Shown piece after piece: positions 16,516 through 24,634 of a DNA stretch of 37,677 bases (position 1 is its first letter; each line of letters begins with the position of its first letter). This DNA comes from Mucilaginibacter sp. Its GTDB lineage: Bacteria > Bacteroidota > Bacteroidia > Sphingobacteriales > Sphingobacteriaceae. Both the position numbers and the translations under genes were made by a program. Location: contig NZ_JAQBOW010000035.1 of assembly GCF_028287845.1 (NCBI RefSeq), forward strand, positions 1 to 37,677, in the 5' to 3' direction. The notes under the pieces are model-generated. The model searched no databases and had not been told where the DNA came from. It was given only the letters and a program-made list of their open reading frames with translations.

Positions 16516-16538
16516 ATTGTACAATTTAATTATACAAT
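16516..16538 (-). promoter_or_regulatory. Palindromic operator candidate of the RepA-like ATPase gene
   Basis: ATTGTACAATT and AATTATACAAT are 11-bp inverted arms around one T, with one mismatch, directly before the ATG at 16514. A further half-site-like TACAATTTA occurs at about 16561. Confidence 0.55.
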
Positions 16539-16594
16539 AATAAAGAATTTTCTTTAAAAATACAATTTATTCTTTAATTAAATTACTCATTCAC

Positions 16595-16635
16595 TGTCCC
16601 AGGTGTCCCAGGTGTATTCACGTGTCCCTGGGACA
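16595..16635. repeat. TGTCCC short repeats with terminal palindrome
   Basis: TGTCCCAGG at 16595 and 16604 in direct tandem, then TGTCCCTGGGACA at 16623-16635, itself a palindrome and the inverse of TGTCCCAGG. It lies between the 3' end of ispF and the start of the ATPase gene. No T-run follows on either strand. Confidence 0.75.
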
Positions 16636-16656
16636 ATCAGGCGGGATAAATCAATA

Positions 16657-17139
16657 TCACGCCTTTTCTATCAAACAAACGGCATAAGCTACAACACCTT
16701 CTTCGCGGCCAATAAAGCCCAGTTGCTCGTTGGTAGTAGCTTTGATAGATATATCGTCTTCGCTTATTGAGGCAGCAGCGGCTATATGAGTTTTCATAGC
16801 CGGTATATGCGGATTAATCTTGGGTGCTTCCAAACAAACCATGGCATCGATATTGCCTATTTCCCAACCTTTTTCTCTTAAAAGCTGCATTACGTTTTGC
16901 AACAATATTAAGCTGCTAATACCTTTCCACCGTTCATCAGTATTTGAAAAATGGAAACCAATATCGCGCAAATTCGCAGCGCCTAACAAAGCATCGCAAA
17001 TGGCATGCAATAACACATCCGCATCCGAATGACCAAAGGCCCCGGCGTGGTGCGCTAAATTAACGCCCCCTAAAATAAACGGGTGTTGTTCTTTTAATTG
17101 ATGTACATCAAAGCCGAAACCTACTCTTACCTTACCCAT
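16657..17139 (-). CDS. ispF: 2-C-methyl-D-erythritol 2,4-cyclodiphosphate synthase
   Basis: 160 aa, normal for the family. Metal ligands D11-x-H13 (FGFDVH) and H45 in HSDADVLLHAICDALLGA are present, and the C-terminus holds the conserved ATTNEQLGFIGREEG segment. IspF converts CDP-methylerythritol 2-phosphate to the 2,4-cyclodiphosphate in the non-mevalonate isoprenoid pathway, in the cytoplasm as a trimer. The gene starts one base after the porV stop, so the two are probably co-transcribed although they have no obvious functional link. Confidence 0.97.
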   Translation of the reverse strand: MGKVRVGFGFDVHQLKEQHPFILGGVNLAHHAGAFGHSDADVLLHAICDALLGAANLRDIGFHFSNTDERWKGISSLILLQNVMQLLREKGWEIGNIDAMVCLEAPKINPHIPAMKTHIAAAASISEDDISIKATTNEQLGFIGREEGVVAYAVCLIEKA

Positions 17140-17140
17140 T

Positions 17141-18307
17141 TTATTTTTTACCTCCGAAATTCAAAGATAAAGTAAATCTAAGCGTATTTGCCAGCGGGCT
17201 ATTTTGCTGACTGGCGGCGAGGTACGAAAAATCAAACCTGTAAATATTGTATTTTAAACCTACACCCATTGTTAAATACTGGCGGCCGCCCTTAGTAGGA
17301 TTCTCATAAAAATAACCTGCCCTTATGGCAAATTGCTGATCATACCAATATTCAACTCCCGGCGAAAATGCTATTTCTTTTAACTCCTCACTAAACCCAC
17401 CCGGCGCATCGCTAAACGAACCAAAAAGACCTGCCGGTACAGAAACATTATCATCCTTACCGCTAATAATATTACCGTTGGCATCTCTAATTGGCGGCGT
17501 AGGAACTAATAATTTATTAATGTCGAACGTAAAAGTAAACTGGTTTACGCTGTCGATATTTAAAGTATTGGCAAAACCAATTTTTAAATTAGTTGGTAAA
17601 AAGTAAGCCGGGCCGGTAGTAGAATAACTAACCTTCGAGCCAATGTTTGAAATATCTACGCCGTATGCAAATAACGCATCCATACCAAACTCCTGTATTG
17701 ATTTTTTATGATACATAGAAACATCGGCAGCAACAGCATTACCGGCTTTAGTAGTCTGGGTTGAACCGGATGCAAATGATTGACTGGATAAATTTGAATA
17801 GATATAACGCAATGTTAAGCCAAGTGAAAAATCATCGCCAAACTTACGGGCAAATGACGCGTCTAATGATAACTCATTGGGTCTGTAAGTACCCTGATTA
17901 TTCTGGTAGCTATCAACCAGTTGTATAGAGCCCAGGTTAAAATAACGCAATGAAGCACCAATGGTGTTTCTGCTATCTAATTTATGGGCAAAGCTAAGAT
18001 ATGATAAGCTAACATCGGGCACCAAATGCCTTAACCACGGGCTGTAGGATAGTGAAATACTATTACCGGTACTGTCAATAAAAGCTAATTTTGAAGGGTT
18101 CCAGTAATTTGCATTTACATCAGGCGATATAGCAACACCCGCGTCGCCCATAGCACCAGACCGTGAATCGGGCGATATGTTTAAAAAAGGAACTGCCGTG
18201 GGTATTGCACTAGCACTGCTTCCGTTAGTACTGGATTGAGCAAGTGCAAATGATGGTAACAGAAATATAATATATAAAAGGTTAGTTCTGGCGTAAAAAA
18301 ACTTCAT
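17141..18307 (-). CDS. porV: Type IX secretion outer-membrane protein PorV (LptO)
   Basis: 388 aa. Signal peptide 1-23 (ends SFALA-Q). The mature N-terminus has the PorV hallmark 'FLNISPDSRSGAMGDAGVAISPDVNANYWNPSKLAF', and the rest is alternating amphipathic strands of a FadL-type 14-strand barrel, ending in FTLSLNFGGKK. PorV accepts cargo from the SprA/Sov translocon and passes it to the PorU attachment machinery. The usual partner gene porU is not next to it; ispF follows and gldJ diverges from it upstream. It may serve the repeat protein at the left edge of the window, but that is inference. Confidence 0.95.
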   Translation of the reverse strand: MKFFYARTNLLYIIFLLPSFALAQSSTNGSSASAIPTAVPFLNISPDSRSGAMGDAGVAISPDVNANYWNPSKLAFIDSTGNSISLSYSPWLRHLVPDVSLSYLSFAHKLDSRNTIGASLRYFNLGSIQLVDSYQNNQGTYRPNELSLDASFARKFGDDFSLGLTLRYIYSNLSSQSFASGSTQTTKAGNAVAADVSMYHKKSIQEFGMDALFAYGVDISNIGSKVSYSTTGPAYFLPTNLKIGFANTLNIDSVNQFTFTFDINKLLVPTPPIRDANGNIISGKDDNVSVPAGLFGSFSDAPGGFSEELKEIAFSPGVEYWYDQQFAIRAGYFYENPTKGGRQYLTMGVGLKYNIYRFDFSYLAASQQNSPLANTLRFTLSLNFGGKK

Positions 18308-18529
18308 TGTTCAATCGGTTTTATTTATTTGATAAATATAGGCTTATTATGTTCTCGGCTTATAGCCGCATGAAAGTTTTTTTCAATTGAAACGATGTTA
18401 ATGTAACTCATCGGGTACTTTTTCCGTTTAAAGAAACATTAAGGCTAACATTTATAACAATGCCCTAATTTAAGACTAGTATATTATTTAAAAATGTATA
18501 AATTTACACCTACATATAATTGTAAAAAT

Positions 18530-20098
18530 ATGAAAATACTTTTTACTAATACTGCTTTTGTGCTATTGAGTATCGGAACATTGTTAAGCAGCTGCAGTAA
18601 ACCAGAAAGATCTCAAAAAACTGGTATACCATATAATAATAAAAGCTTTGGTTATCAAAAATTCAGACAAACGCACCCGTCACCGGGTCCGGGTTTGGTT
18701 GCAATTGAAGGCGGTACCTTTGTATTAGGCGGCAGCGCAGATCAGGATGTTAATTTTGAGTATAATAATGTACGTAAAAGAGTAACTATTCCGGCTTTTT
18801 ACATGGACGAAACCGAAGTTTCTAACCAGGATTGGCTTGATTATTTACATTGGATAACTGCTACATTCCCTACAGATCATGAATTGTATTACAATGCTTT
18901 GCCTGATACATTAGTATGGCGCAGGCCTTTGTCTCATAACGATCCGTATGTTGATAATTATTTACGCCACCCGGCATTTCAGGATTACCCGGTAGTTGGT
19001 GTTACCTGGGACCAGGCGCAAGATTATTGCCAATGGCGCACAGACCGTACCAATGAATTTATTTTACAACAACAAAATATTATAATAAATCCAAAGGGGG
19101 CAAAAAACGCTAAAAATGCAACAGCTGCAAACGCGCAAAAAACTCCTTTTAATACAGACATGTATTTGAATAATCAATTTAGGGGTCCTGGTATTGACGG
19201 TAAAGGCATGAAGGCTGACCTTAATGGAAAACCTGCAGCCGGATCCAAAAAAGCTGTTAGGCCTGCAATAATTGAAGATGGTATTTTAAAACCTGCTTAC
19301 CGTTTACCTACCGAAGCAGAATGGGAATATGCAGCATTAGCTTATGCAGGCAATACCCAATTTGAAAATATTAATGACGGTAAAATATATCCATGGAATG
19401 GCTTAGGCGTACGTTCTGCTAAAAAAGCAACACGTGGATTGATTTTAGCTAACTTTAAACGTGGCGCAGGTGATAATGCAGGTGTAGGCGGTTATTTGAA
19501 TGATAAAGCAATTATAACTGCTCCGGTAAGATCATACGTACCTAATGATTTTGGTTTATATCAAATGGCAGGCAACGTTAACGAATGGGTACAAGATACT
19601 TATCGCCAAATGTCATTCGAGGATGTTGATGATTTTAACCCATTCCGTGGTAATCAATTTACCGATAAGCGTTTATCTAATCCGGCTACCGGAATGTATG
19701 CTAAAGATAAATATGGCCACCCTATAAAAGATCCGGCTAAGGCACAGAAAAAAATGACCTATGCCGAGTTAATAGCTTCACAAAATGCACAAGCAGCAGC
19801 TCCAACTCCTAAAGACCCACTGGCAGGTAAAGCATACAATGCCGATCAAAGAGGCGCTTTAGATTCGGTAAATACCAGTTTATACGGCACTACTACTTTA
19901 GTGAGCGACCACTCGAAAGTTTATAAAGGTGGTTCATGGAACGATATGGCTTACTGGTTAAACCCTGCCACCCGCCGTTTTATGAATGAGGATGATGCAA
20001 GTGCCGAAGTTGGGTTCCGTTGCGCGATGGATTTGGTTGGCGCTCCCGAAATACACCCTGGTGGCAAACCACATTTTGCAGTTAAAAAAGCTAAATAA
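18530..20098 (+). CDS. gldJ: Gliding-motility / T9SS lipoprotein GldJ
   Basis: 522 aa from ATG 18530; an in-frame ATG at 18494 would add 12 residues before the signal. The later start is preferred because it begins the lipoprotein signal MKILFTNTAF...LLSSC directly (lipid Cys22). The mature part is an FGE-sulfatase-type fold: GLVAIEGGTFVLGG, PAYRLPTEAEWEYAAL, FGLYQMAGNVNEWVQD, then KGGSWND and EVGFRCAMD at the C-terminus. GldJ is an outer-membrane lipoprotein needed for gliding and T9SS in Flavobacterium, and it stabilises GldK. It diverges from porV and ends at a strong terminator. Its codon use is more AT-rich than its neighbours'. Confidence 0.93.
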   Translation: MKILFTNTAFVLLSIGTLLSSCSKPERSQKTGIPYNNKSFGYQKFRQTHPSPGPGLVAIEGGTFVLGGSADQDVNFEYNNVRKRVTIPAFYMDETEVSNQDWLDYLHWITATFPTDHELYYNALPDTLVWRRPLSHNDPYVDNYLRHPAFQDYPVVGVTWDQAQDYCQWRTDRTNEFILQQQNIIINPKGAKNAKNATAANAQKTPFNTDMYLNNQFRGPGIDGKGMKADLNGKPAAGSKKAVRPAIIEDGILKPAYRLPTEAEWEYAALAYAGNTQFENINDGKIYPWNGLGVRSAKKATRGLILANFKRGAGDNAGVGGYLNDKAIITAPVRSYVPNDFGLYQMAGNVNEWVQDTYRQMSFEDVDDFNPFRGNQFTDKRLSNPATGMYAKDKYGHPIKDPAKAQKKMTYAELIASQNAQAAAPTPKDPLAGKAYNADQRGALDSVNTSLYGTTTLVSDHSKVYKGGSWNDMAYWLNPATRRFMNEDDASAEVGFRCAMDLVGAPEIHPGGKPHFAVKKAK

Positions 20099-20119
20099 AT
20101 AACCTAATAATTAACACAT

Positions 20120-20157
20120 AAAAAAAAGCGGTCCAATAATTCGGACCGCTTTTTTTT
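20120..20157. terminator. Bidirectional Rho-independent terminator
   Basis: AGCGGTCC (20127-20134), 8-base loop, GGACCGCT (20143-20150), with an A-run before and a T-run after, so it works on both strands. It serves gldJ (plus) and the dedA-to-biotin-carrier operon (minus), whose last stop codon lies in the T-run. Confidence 0.92.
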
Positions 20158-20656
20158 ATGCAAATTGTAGTAGTATCTGCCCTTTCTCCACCTTGTCCCC
20201 CGGCCTTATTTTAACTGATTTGATTATAGTATCAGTTGGCGATTTAATAATATTTTCCATTTTCATGGCCTCAAGTACAAATAAGTTATCGCCCTTTTGT
20301 ATAGTAGCGCCTTCTTCAACAAACACTTTTAATACCATTCCGGGCATAGGTGCTTTTAACTCACTTATTTTGGCATTGGTTAAACTACTTAATCCCATTT
20401 TTTCAAGCAGTATATCAAATTGATCTTTTGCAGTGATGGTGTATATATTATTGTTAACCCGTATTTCGGCAGTCTTTAAAGTTTTATCATAGCTTACAAC
20501 CTCAGCATTGTATGATCGTAGCTGATCAATAATATGCCATGCATTAGAGCCTAATTGTTTTATATCGGCATCTATCTGATTGGTATTAATCAATAACCCG
20601 TTGCTGGTCCGATCAATTGTATAATTGTACTTATCATTTACTTTTAATTGATACAT
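20156..20656 (-). CDS. Biotin carboxyl carrier protein subunit (acyl-CoA carboxylase type)
   Basis: 166 aa. The C-terminal biotinyl domain has APMPGM at 102-107 and EAMKMEN with biotin-accepting Lys132, and ends with a typical KGQILL strand. The N-terminal 95 residues form the extra domain seen in Bacteroidota carrier subunits of propionyl-/acetyl-CoA carboxylases. It should carry biotin between a biotin carboxylase and a carboxyltransferase, but neither is in the window; the other subunits must be elsewhere. It lies 3 bases after the DUF4159 gene and ends in the shared terminator. Confidence 0.9.
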   Translation of the reverse strand: MYQLKVNDKYNYTIDRTSNGLLINTNQIDADIKQLGSNAWHIIDQLRSYNAEVVSYDKTLKTAEIRVNNNIYTITAKDQFDILLEKMGLSSLTNAKISELKAPMPGMVLKVFVEEGATIQKGDNLFVLEAMKMENIIKSPTDTIIKSVKIRPGDKVEKGQILLQFA

Positions 20657-20659
20657 AAG

Positions 20660-21319
20660 TTACTGGGTCAATATATACTGAATAAGGTTAGCGCCCATTT
20701 TTAAGGCTTTTAAGCGATTTTCCTGCGTATCGCCGGCGTAGGTTCCATAATCTTCCCAACCGTTGCCCAGATCACATTCATAGGTGTAAAAACATACCAG
20801 GCGCCCTTTATAAATCAAGCCAAATCCTTGCGCGCGCTTACCATCATGCTCATGTATTTTAGGCAGGCCATTAGGAAAAGGATATTTTTGACGGTAGATA
20901 GGATAATTAACAGGCAACTCCACAAAATCAAGCTCCGGGAAAACCTTTTTCATTTGCGGGCGAATAAATTTATCCAACCCATAATTATCGTCGATATGCA
21001 AAAAGCCTCCGCCTGTTAAATACTTCCTTAAGTTAGCGGCTTCCTGGTCAGAGAAGATAACATTGCCGTGCCCGGTCATGAAAATAAAAGGATAATTAAA
21101 TAGCTCGGCGCTGCCCGGCTCTACTACTTCATCTTCTGCCTGGAAATTGGTTTTTAAATTTTCATTGCAAAATTTTATCAAATTAGGCAGCGCTGTGCGG
21201 TCGCCATACCAATCGCCGCCGCCATTATATTTAAGCTTAGCCATTTTATAGGTTGGCGCGTTAAAGCTGCTTAAAAAAAGCAGTATGCCAGCGGCGACTA
21301 TATAAATAGATATCTTCAT
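20660..21319 (-). CDS. DUF4159 domain protein, exported
   Basis: 219 aa. The N-terminus (MKISIYIVAAGILLFLSSFNA) is a signal peptide or anchor. The remainder is a DUF4159 domain: AKLKYNGGGDWYGD near 27-40, a 'YPFIFMTGHGNVIFSDQEAANLRKYLTGGGFLHIDDN' stretch like a class I glutamine-amidotransferase-like core, and FGLIYKGRLVCFYTYECDLGNGWED. The family has no known biochemical role. Its start codon directly abuts the rsmE stop, and 3 bases separate its stop from the biotin carrier gene, so it is expressed with both. Its placement next to rsmE is not functionally informative. Confidence 0.88.
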   Translation of the reverse strand: MKISIYIVAAGILLFLSSFNAPTYKMAKLKYNGGGDWYGDRTALPNLIKFCNENLKTNFQAEDEVVEPGSAELFNYPFIFMTGHGNVIFSDQEAANLRKYLTGGGFLHIDDNYGLDKFIRPQMKKVFPELDFVELPVNYPIYRQKYPFPNGLPKIHEHDGKRAQGFGLIYKGRLVCFYTYECDLGNGWEDYGTYAGDTQENRLKALKMGANLIQYILTQ

Positions 21320-22027
21320 TTAGCGATTTAAAAAATTCACTTCGAAACAAGCTTCCAAAGCGGCGGTTTCTGTTCTTAACCGGCTTTCACCTAAAGTTAT
21401 GGCTTTATATCCGTTTTGCAAAGCCATATCAATTTCTGCAGGCGAAAAATCACCTTCGGGGCCTATCACTATTAAATATTTACCTTGCTTTTCCAATTCA
21501 GCCTTTAAACTGGTCTTATCTCCAACGTCACAATGCGCAATAAACTTCTGCCCGTCAAACTGCTGTGATAAAAACTTATTTAAAACCACAGGCTCATTCA
21601 AAACCGGATGATATGCTTTTAATGATTGCTTTATAGCTGCTGTTATAATTTTATTTAACCGCTCTGTCTTTGCTTCCTTACGTTCAGAACGCTGACAGAT
21701 GATCAACGTTATCTCGTCTATTCCAATTTCGGTAGCTTTTTCTAAGAACCACTCTAGCCTGTCTAAATTTTTCGTGGGGGCAATAGCTATATGCAGGTAA
21801 TGATTACGCTTATTATATTGGGTTATAACATTGGTAATTTGCAGTATTGTTCTTTTAGGGTGTGCATCTTTTATAGTAGCAGTGTACAAACCTCCCCTGC
21901 CATCAATCAATTGCACCTCGGCACCGGCTTCTAATCGTAAAACGCGTATGGCGTGTTTACTCTCTTCTTCATTAAGAAAGTATTGCGGATGTGCGGGGGC
22001 AATATCAGGTGTGTAAAAAAGATGCAT
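21320..22027 (-). CDS. rsmE: 16S rRNA (uracil(1498)-N3)-methyltransferase
   Basis: The preferred start is ATG at 22027 (235 aa, MHLFYTPD...); the frame can be read from a TTG two codons upstream. N-terminal PUA-like domain, then the SPOUT-class knot: IGPEGDFS and ITLGESRLRTETAALEA near the C-terminus hold the SAM-binding trefoil-knot loops. RsmE methylates U1498 of 16S rRNA in the 30S subunit. It is in a tight minus-strand operon, 11 bases downstream of the CNNM/CorC-type gene. Confidence 0.94.
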   Translation of the reverse strand: MHLFYTPDIAPAHPQYFLNEEESKHAIRVLRLEAGAEVQLIDGRGGLYTATIKDAHPKRTILQITNVITQYNKRNHYLHIAIAPTKNLDRLEWFLEKATEIGIDEITLIICQRSERKEAKTERLNKIITAAIKQSLKAYHPVLNEPVVLNKFLSQQFDGQKFIAHCDVGDKTSLKAELEKQGKYLIVIGPEGDFSPAEIDMALQNGYKAITLGESRLRTETAALEACFEVNFLNR

Positions 22028-22038
22028 TGGCAAGCAGA

Positions 22039-23379
22039 TTAATGTAAATCTACTGTATCTTCCTCATTTAGCAATAATTCCAGTTTTACTGATTCAATAT
22101 TCTGATCGGATTTTTTCAAAACGGTGATGTTATATCCGTTTGATTCCTTTTGTTCGCCCACATCGGGTATTTTACCAAATATGTCTCCCAACCATCCGGA
22201 TACGGTATCAAAATCGCCATCCTCGGGCAGGTCATGCGGCAAGTGGCCGTTTACGTCGTATATAGGCGCAAGCGCATTTACAATAAATTCCCGGTCGTTT
22301 AAAATCTCAACAATAGGCTTTTCTTCATCATACTCGTCTTGTATCTCGCCCACCAGTTCTTCAACAATATCCTCCAGTGTAACCATACCCGCTGTGCCGC
22401 CAAACTCGTCAGACACAATAGCTATCTGGATACGCATTTGTTGCAATTCGGCCATCAGGTCGTTTATTTTCTTGGTTTCTGGTATAAAATAGGGTTTGCG
22501 TATAATATTTTTTAAAATAATTTCTTCGTTCCGCGCAAGCAGCGGCAAAATATCCTTGGCATGTACTATTCCAACTATCTTATCAATAACCTCATCATAC
22601 ACCGGCAAGCGCGAGTAGCCTTCGGTTATTAATATATCCAGCAATTCATCTTTACCCGTGCTAACTTCAATACCCGATATTTTGGTACGCGGCACCATAA
22701 TATTCTTAACTACACGTTCATTAAACTCAAATACGTTTTGTATTAGTTCATGCTCGTTTGAATCAAGCGCGCCTGTTTCTTTCCCTTGCTCCAACAAATA
22801 TTGCAGTTCTTCTGAACTATGGTGGGCTTCATGACCGGGGATAACGTTTATGCCTATTATCCTTAAAATAAAATTAGCAAAATTATTAAGTACCCAAATA
22901 ATTGGCCTGAATACAATAAAGAAGATGCGTAATGGCGCCGAAACAGCTAACGCTGTACGTACAGACCTTTGTATAGCCAGCGTTTTGGGCGCCAATTCAC
23001 CAAAAACAATGCTTAAAACAGTAATAATAATAAACGCAATTACACGACTTGTAGTTATTATAAAACCCGAAACTACTATGTTCAGCGCATCAAATAAATG
23101 AAGTACTACGTTTGTAAAAACCTCTTCACCTATTACACCCAACCCAAGAGAAGCTATGGTAATGCCTAATTGTGTGGCAGCCAGGTAACCATCTAAATTA
23201 GCCATAATGCCCCGGGTAACCTTTGCAATACGGCTACCGGATTTAGCTTTTATTTCAATTTGCGAACCGCGAACGCGAACCAGGGCAAATTCGGCAGCAA
23301 CAAAGAAACCATTTAAAAGCACCAGAAATATGGTAAGAAGAATATAGTAACCGTTTACATTATGATCAGCAGGGTCCAT
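22039..23379 (-). CDS. CNNM/CorC-type membrane protein (hemolysin family)
   Basis: 446 aa. Residues about 10-195 contain the CNNM (DUF21) transmembrane domain with four hydrophobic segments and the conserved AEFALVRVR and GELAPKTLAIQ motifs. Residues about 215-345 hold a CBS-domain pair beginning 'NIMVPRTKISGIE' with SRLPVYDEVIDKIVGIVHAKD. The C-terminal CorC_HlyC domain (about 355-435) includes DFDTVSGWLGDIFG. Relatives take part in Mg2+ or Co2+ export, and GldE of Bacteroidota has the same architecture. Here the neighbours are ppa and rsmE and not gldD, so GldE is not claimed. Confidence 0.88.
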   Translation of the reverse strand: MDPADHNVNGYYILLTIFLVLLNGFFVAAEFALVRVRGSQIEIKAKSGSRIAKVTRGIMANLDGYLAATQLGITIASLGLGVIGEEVFTNVVLHLFDALNIVVSGFIITTSRVIAFIIITVLSIVFGELAPKTLAIQRSVRTALAVSAPLRIFFIVFRPIIWVLNNFANFILRIIGINVIPGHEAHHSSEELQYLLEQGKETGALDSNEHELIQNVFEFNERVVKNIMVPRTKISGIEVSTGKDELLDILITEGYSRLPVYDEVIDKIVGIVHAKDILPLLARNEEIILKNIIRKPYFIPETKKINDLMAELQQMRIQIAIVSDEFGGTAGMVTLEDIVEELVGEIQDEYDEEKPIVEILNDREFIVNALAPIYDVNGHLPHDLPEDGDFDTVSGWLGDIFGKIPDVGEQKESNGYNITVLKKSDQNIESVKLELLLNEEDTVDLH

Positions 23380-23386
23380 TAATTAT

Positions 23387-23932
23387 TTATTGGTACGCGG
23401 GAAAAGTTGACTGGTACAACTCTAAACTTTCTTCTATAACTTTATGAGCGTATTGCTTGCCCATCATGTGTTCAATTGTCACATTTTTTTCTTCCAGTAC
23501 TTTGTAATCTTTAAAAAACCTTACAATCTCTGTCATGGCATGTGGCGGCAATTCATTTAAGTCGTTAATATAATTAACAGACATATCATTTTTTGCTACC
23601 GCGATAATTTTATCGTCCTGCTCACCATTATCAACCATGTGCATTACCCCTATAACTTTAGCTTCTATTATTGACATAGGGAACACATCAATTGAGCAAA
23701 GAACCAATATATCCAGCGGATCCTTATCGTCGCAATACGTTTGTGGGATAAAGCCATAGTTGGCCGGATACATTACTGATGAAAATAAAACACGGTCTAA
23801 TTTTAATAAACCAGAATCTTTATCAATTTCATATTTAGCTTTTGATCCTTTAGGGATCTCAATTATTGCATTTACTATCTCAGGAATATTATCACCCGGT
23901 GAAACCTGGTGCCAGGGATGTTGTGTACTCAT
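23387..23932 (-). CDS. ppa: Inorganic pyrophosphatase, family I
   Basis: 181 aa, typical length. [18 protein letters not shown] near 25-41, [20 protein letters not shown], and the signature DKDPLD at 69-74 give the metal-binding acidic residues of soluble family I enzymes. It hydrolyses pyrophosphate in the cytoplasm and drives biosynthesis. It lies 4 bases downstream of the dedA-family gene and 7 bases upstream of the CNNM/CorC-type gene. Confidence 0.95.
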   Translation of the reverse strand: MSTQHPWHQVSPGDNIPEIVNAIIEIPKGSKAKYEIDKDSGLLKLDRVLFSSVMYPANYGFIPQTYCDDKDPLDILVLCSIDVFPMSIIEAKVIGVMHMVDNGEQDDKIIAVAKNDMSVNYINDLNELPPHAMTEIVRFFKDYKVLEEKNVTIEHMMGKQYAHKVIEESLELYQSTFPAYQ

Positions 23933-23936
23933 TTTT

Positions 23937-24587
23937 TTATTCTAATTTATTTGTTTTGCCACTCTTTACTAATCTTTTTTTAAAGAAAGCAAAAAGCAGC
24001 GGAATTGTTGTAACTATTATTAATCCAAAAACGATATACTGTAAATAATCTTTCAACTGCGGATACTTTCTACCTAAAAAATACCCGGATAAAATAAAAG
24101 TACTTACCCATGTTATGCTACCGGCAAAATTATAAATAGTAAATTTTTTAAACTCTACTTTAACAACACCCGCAAAGATAGGGGCAAAAGTTCTGATTAT
24201 TGGGAAAAATCTGCCTAAAACTAACGCCATGCCTCCGTGTTTTGCATAAAACTCTTCGGCTATAATTACATATCGCTTTTTAAAGAACAAAGAATCATTT
24301 TTGTTAAATAGCATTGGCCCCGTACGGTAACCAAACCAGTAGCCTGTATAACTGCCTAAGATGCCTGCTGCCATAACAGAGACCATCAATGTACCTAATG
24401 ATACATCTATCATCCCGGATGAACATAACAAGCCAGCCATGAATAATAAGTAATCACCCGGTAAAAAAAAACCAAAAAACAGACCTGTTTCAGCAAAAAC
24501 TACAATAAGCAAAAAGTAAAACCCTCCTTTGCTTAAAATGGATTGAGCGTCCGTTAAATTTTGCAGGTGTTCCCAAAAATTTTCCAT
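23937..24587 (-). CDS. DedA/VTT-family membrane protein
   Basis: 216 aa. Four to five hydrophobic segments with the family signatures [15 protein letters not shown] near 40-54 and [16 protein letters not shown] (the G-R-F-x-P-x2-R-T motif) near 125-140. DedA proteins are inner-membrane lipid-flippase or transport factors; some recycle undecaprenyl phosphate. It is the first gene of the minus-strand operon ending at the biotin carrier. A 9-bp perfect inverted repeat sits 6 bases upstream of the ATG. Confidence 0.9.
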   Translation of the reverse strand: MENFWEHLQNLTDAQSILSKGGFYFLLIVVFAETGLFFGFFLPGDYLLFMAGLLCSSGMIDVSLGTLMVSVMAAGILGSYTGYWFGYRTGPMLFNKNDSLFFKKRYVIIAEEFYAKHGGMALVLGRFFPIIRTFAPIFAGVVKVEFKKFTIYNFAGSITWVSTFILSGYFLGRKYPQLKDYLQYIVFGLIIVTTIPLLFAFFKKRLVKSGKTNKLE

Positions 24588-24592
24588 TCACT

Positions 24593-24614
24593 ATATTTGT
24601 AAAACTACAAATAT
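24593..24614. promoter_or_regulatory. Inverted repeat before the dedA-family gene
   Basis: ATATTTGTA-AAAC-TACAAATAT, perfect 9-bp arms and a 4-base loop, between nuoN and the dedA-family start. It could be an operator or mRNA hairpin. No canonical -7 box spacing is seen. Confidence 0.4.
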
Positions 24615-24634
24615 TAAATTAAACTTTTGAGATA

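Noticed and set aside
16595..16635. TGTCCC palindrome as the terminator of ispF
   Set aside because: No T-run follows the stem on the minus strand, and the direct repeat units are not expected in a terminator.
22039..23379. Naming the CNNM/CorC-type gene gldE
   Set aside because: The architecture fits but gldD or ssb are not neighbours, and the domain layout is shared by many non-gliding paralogues.
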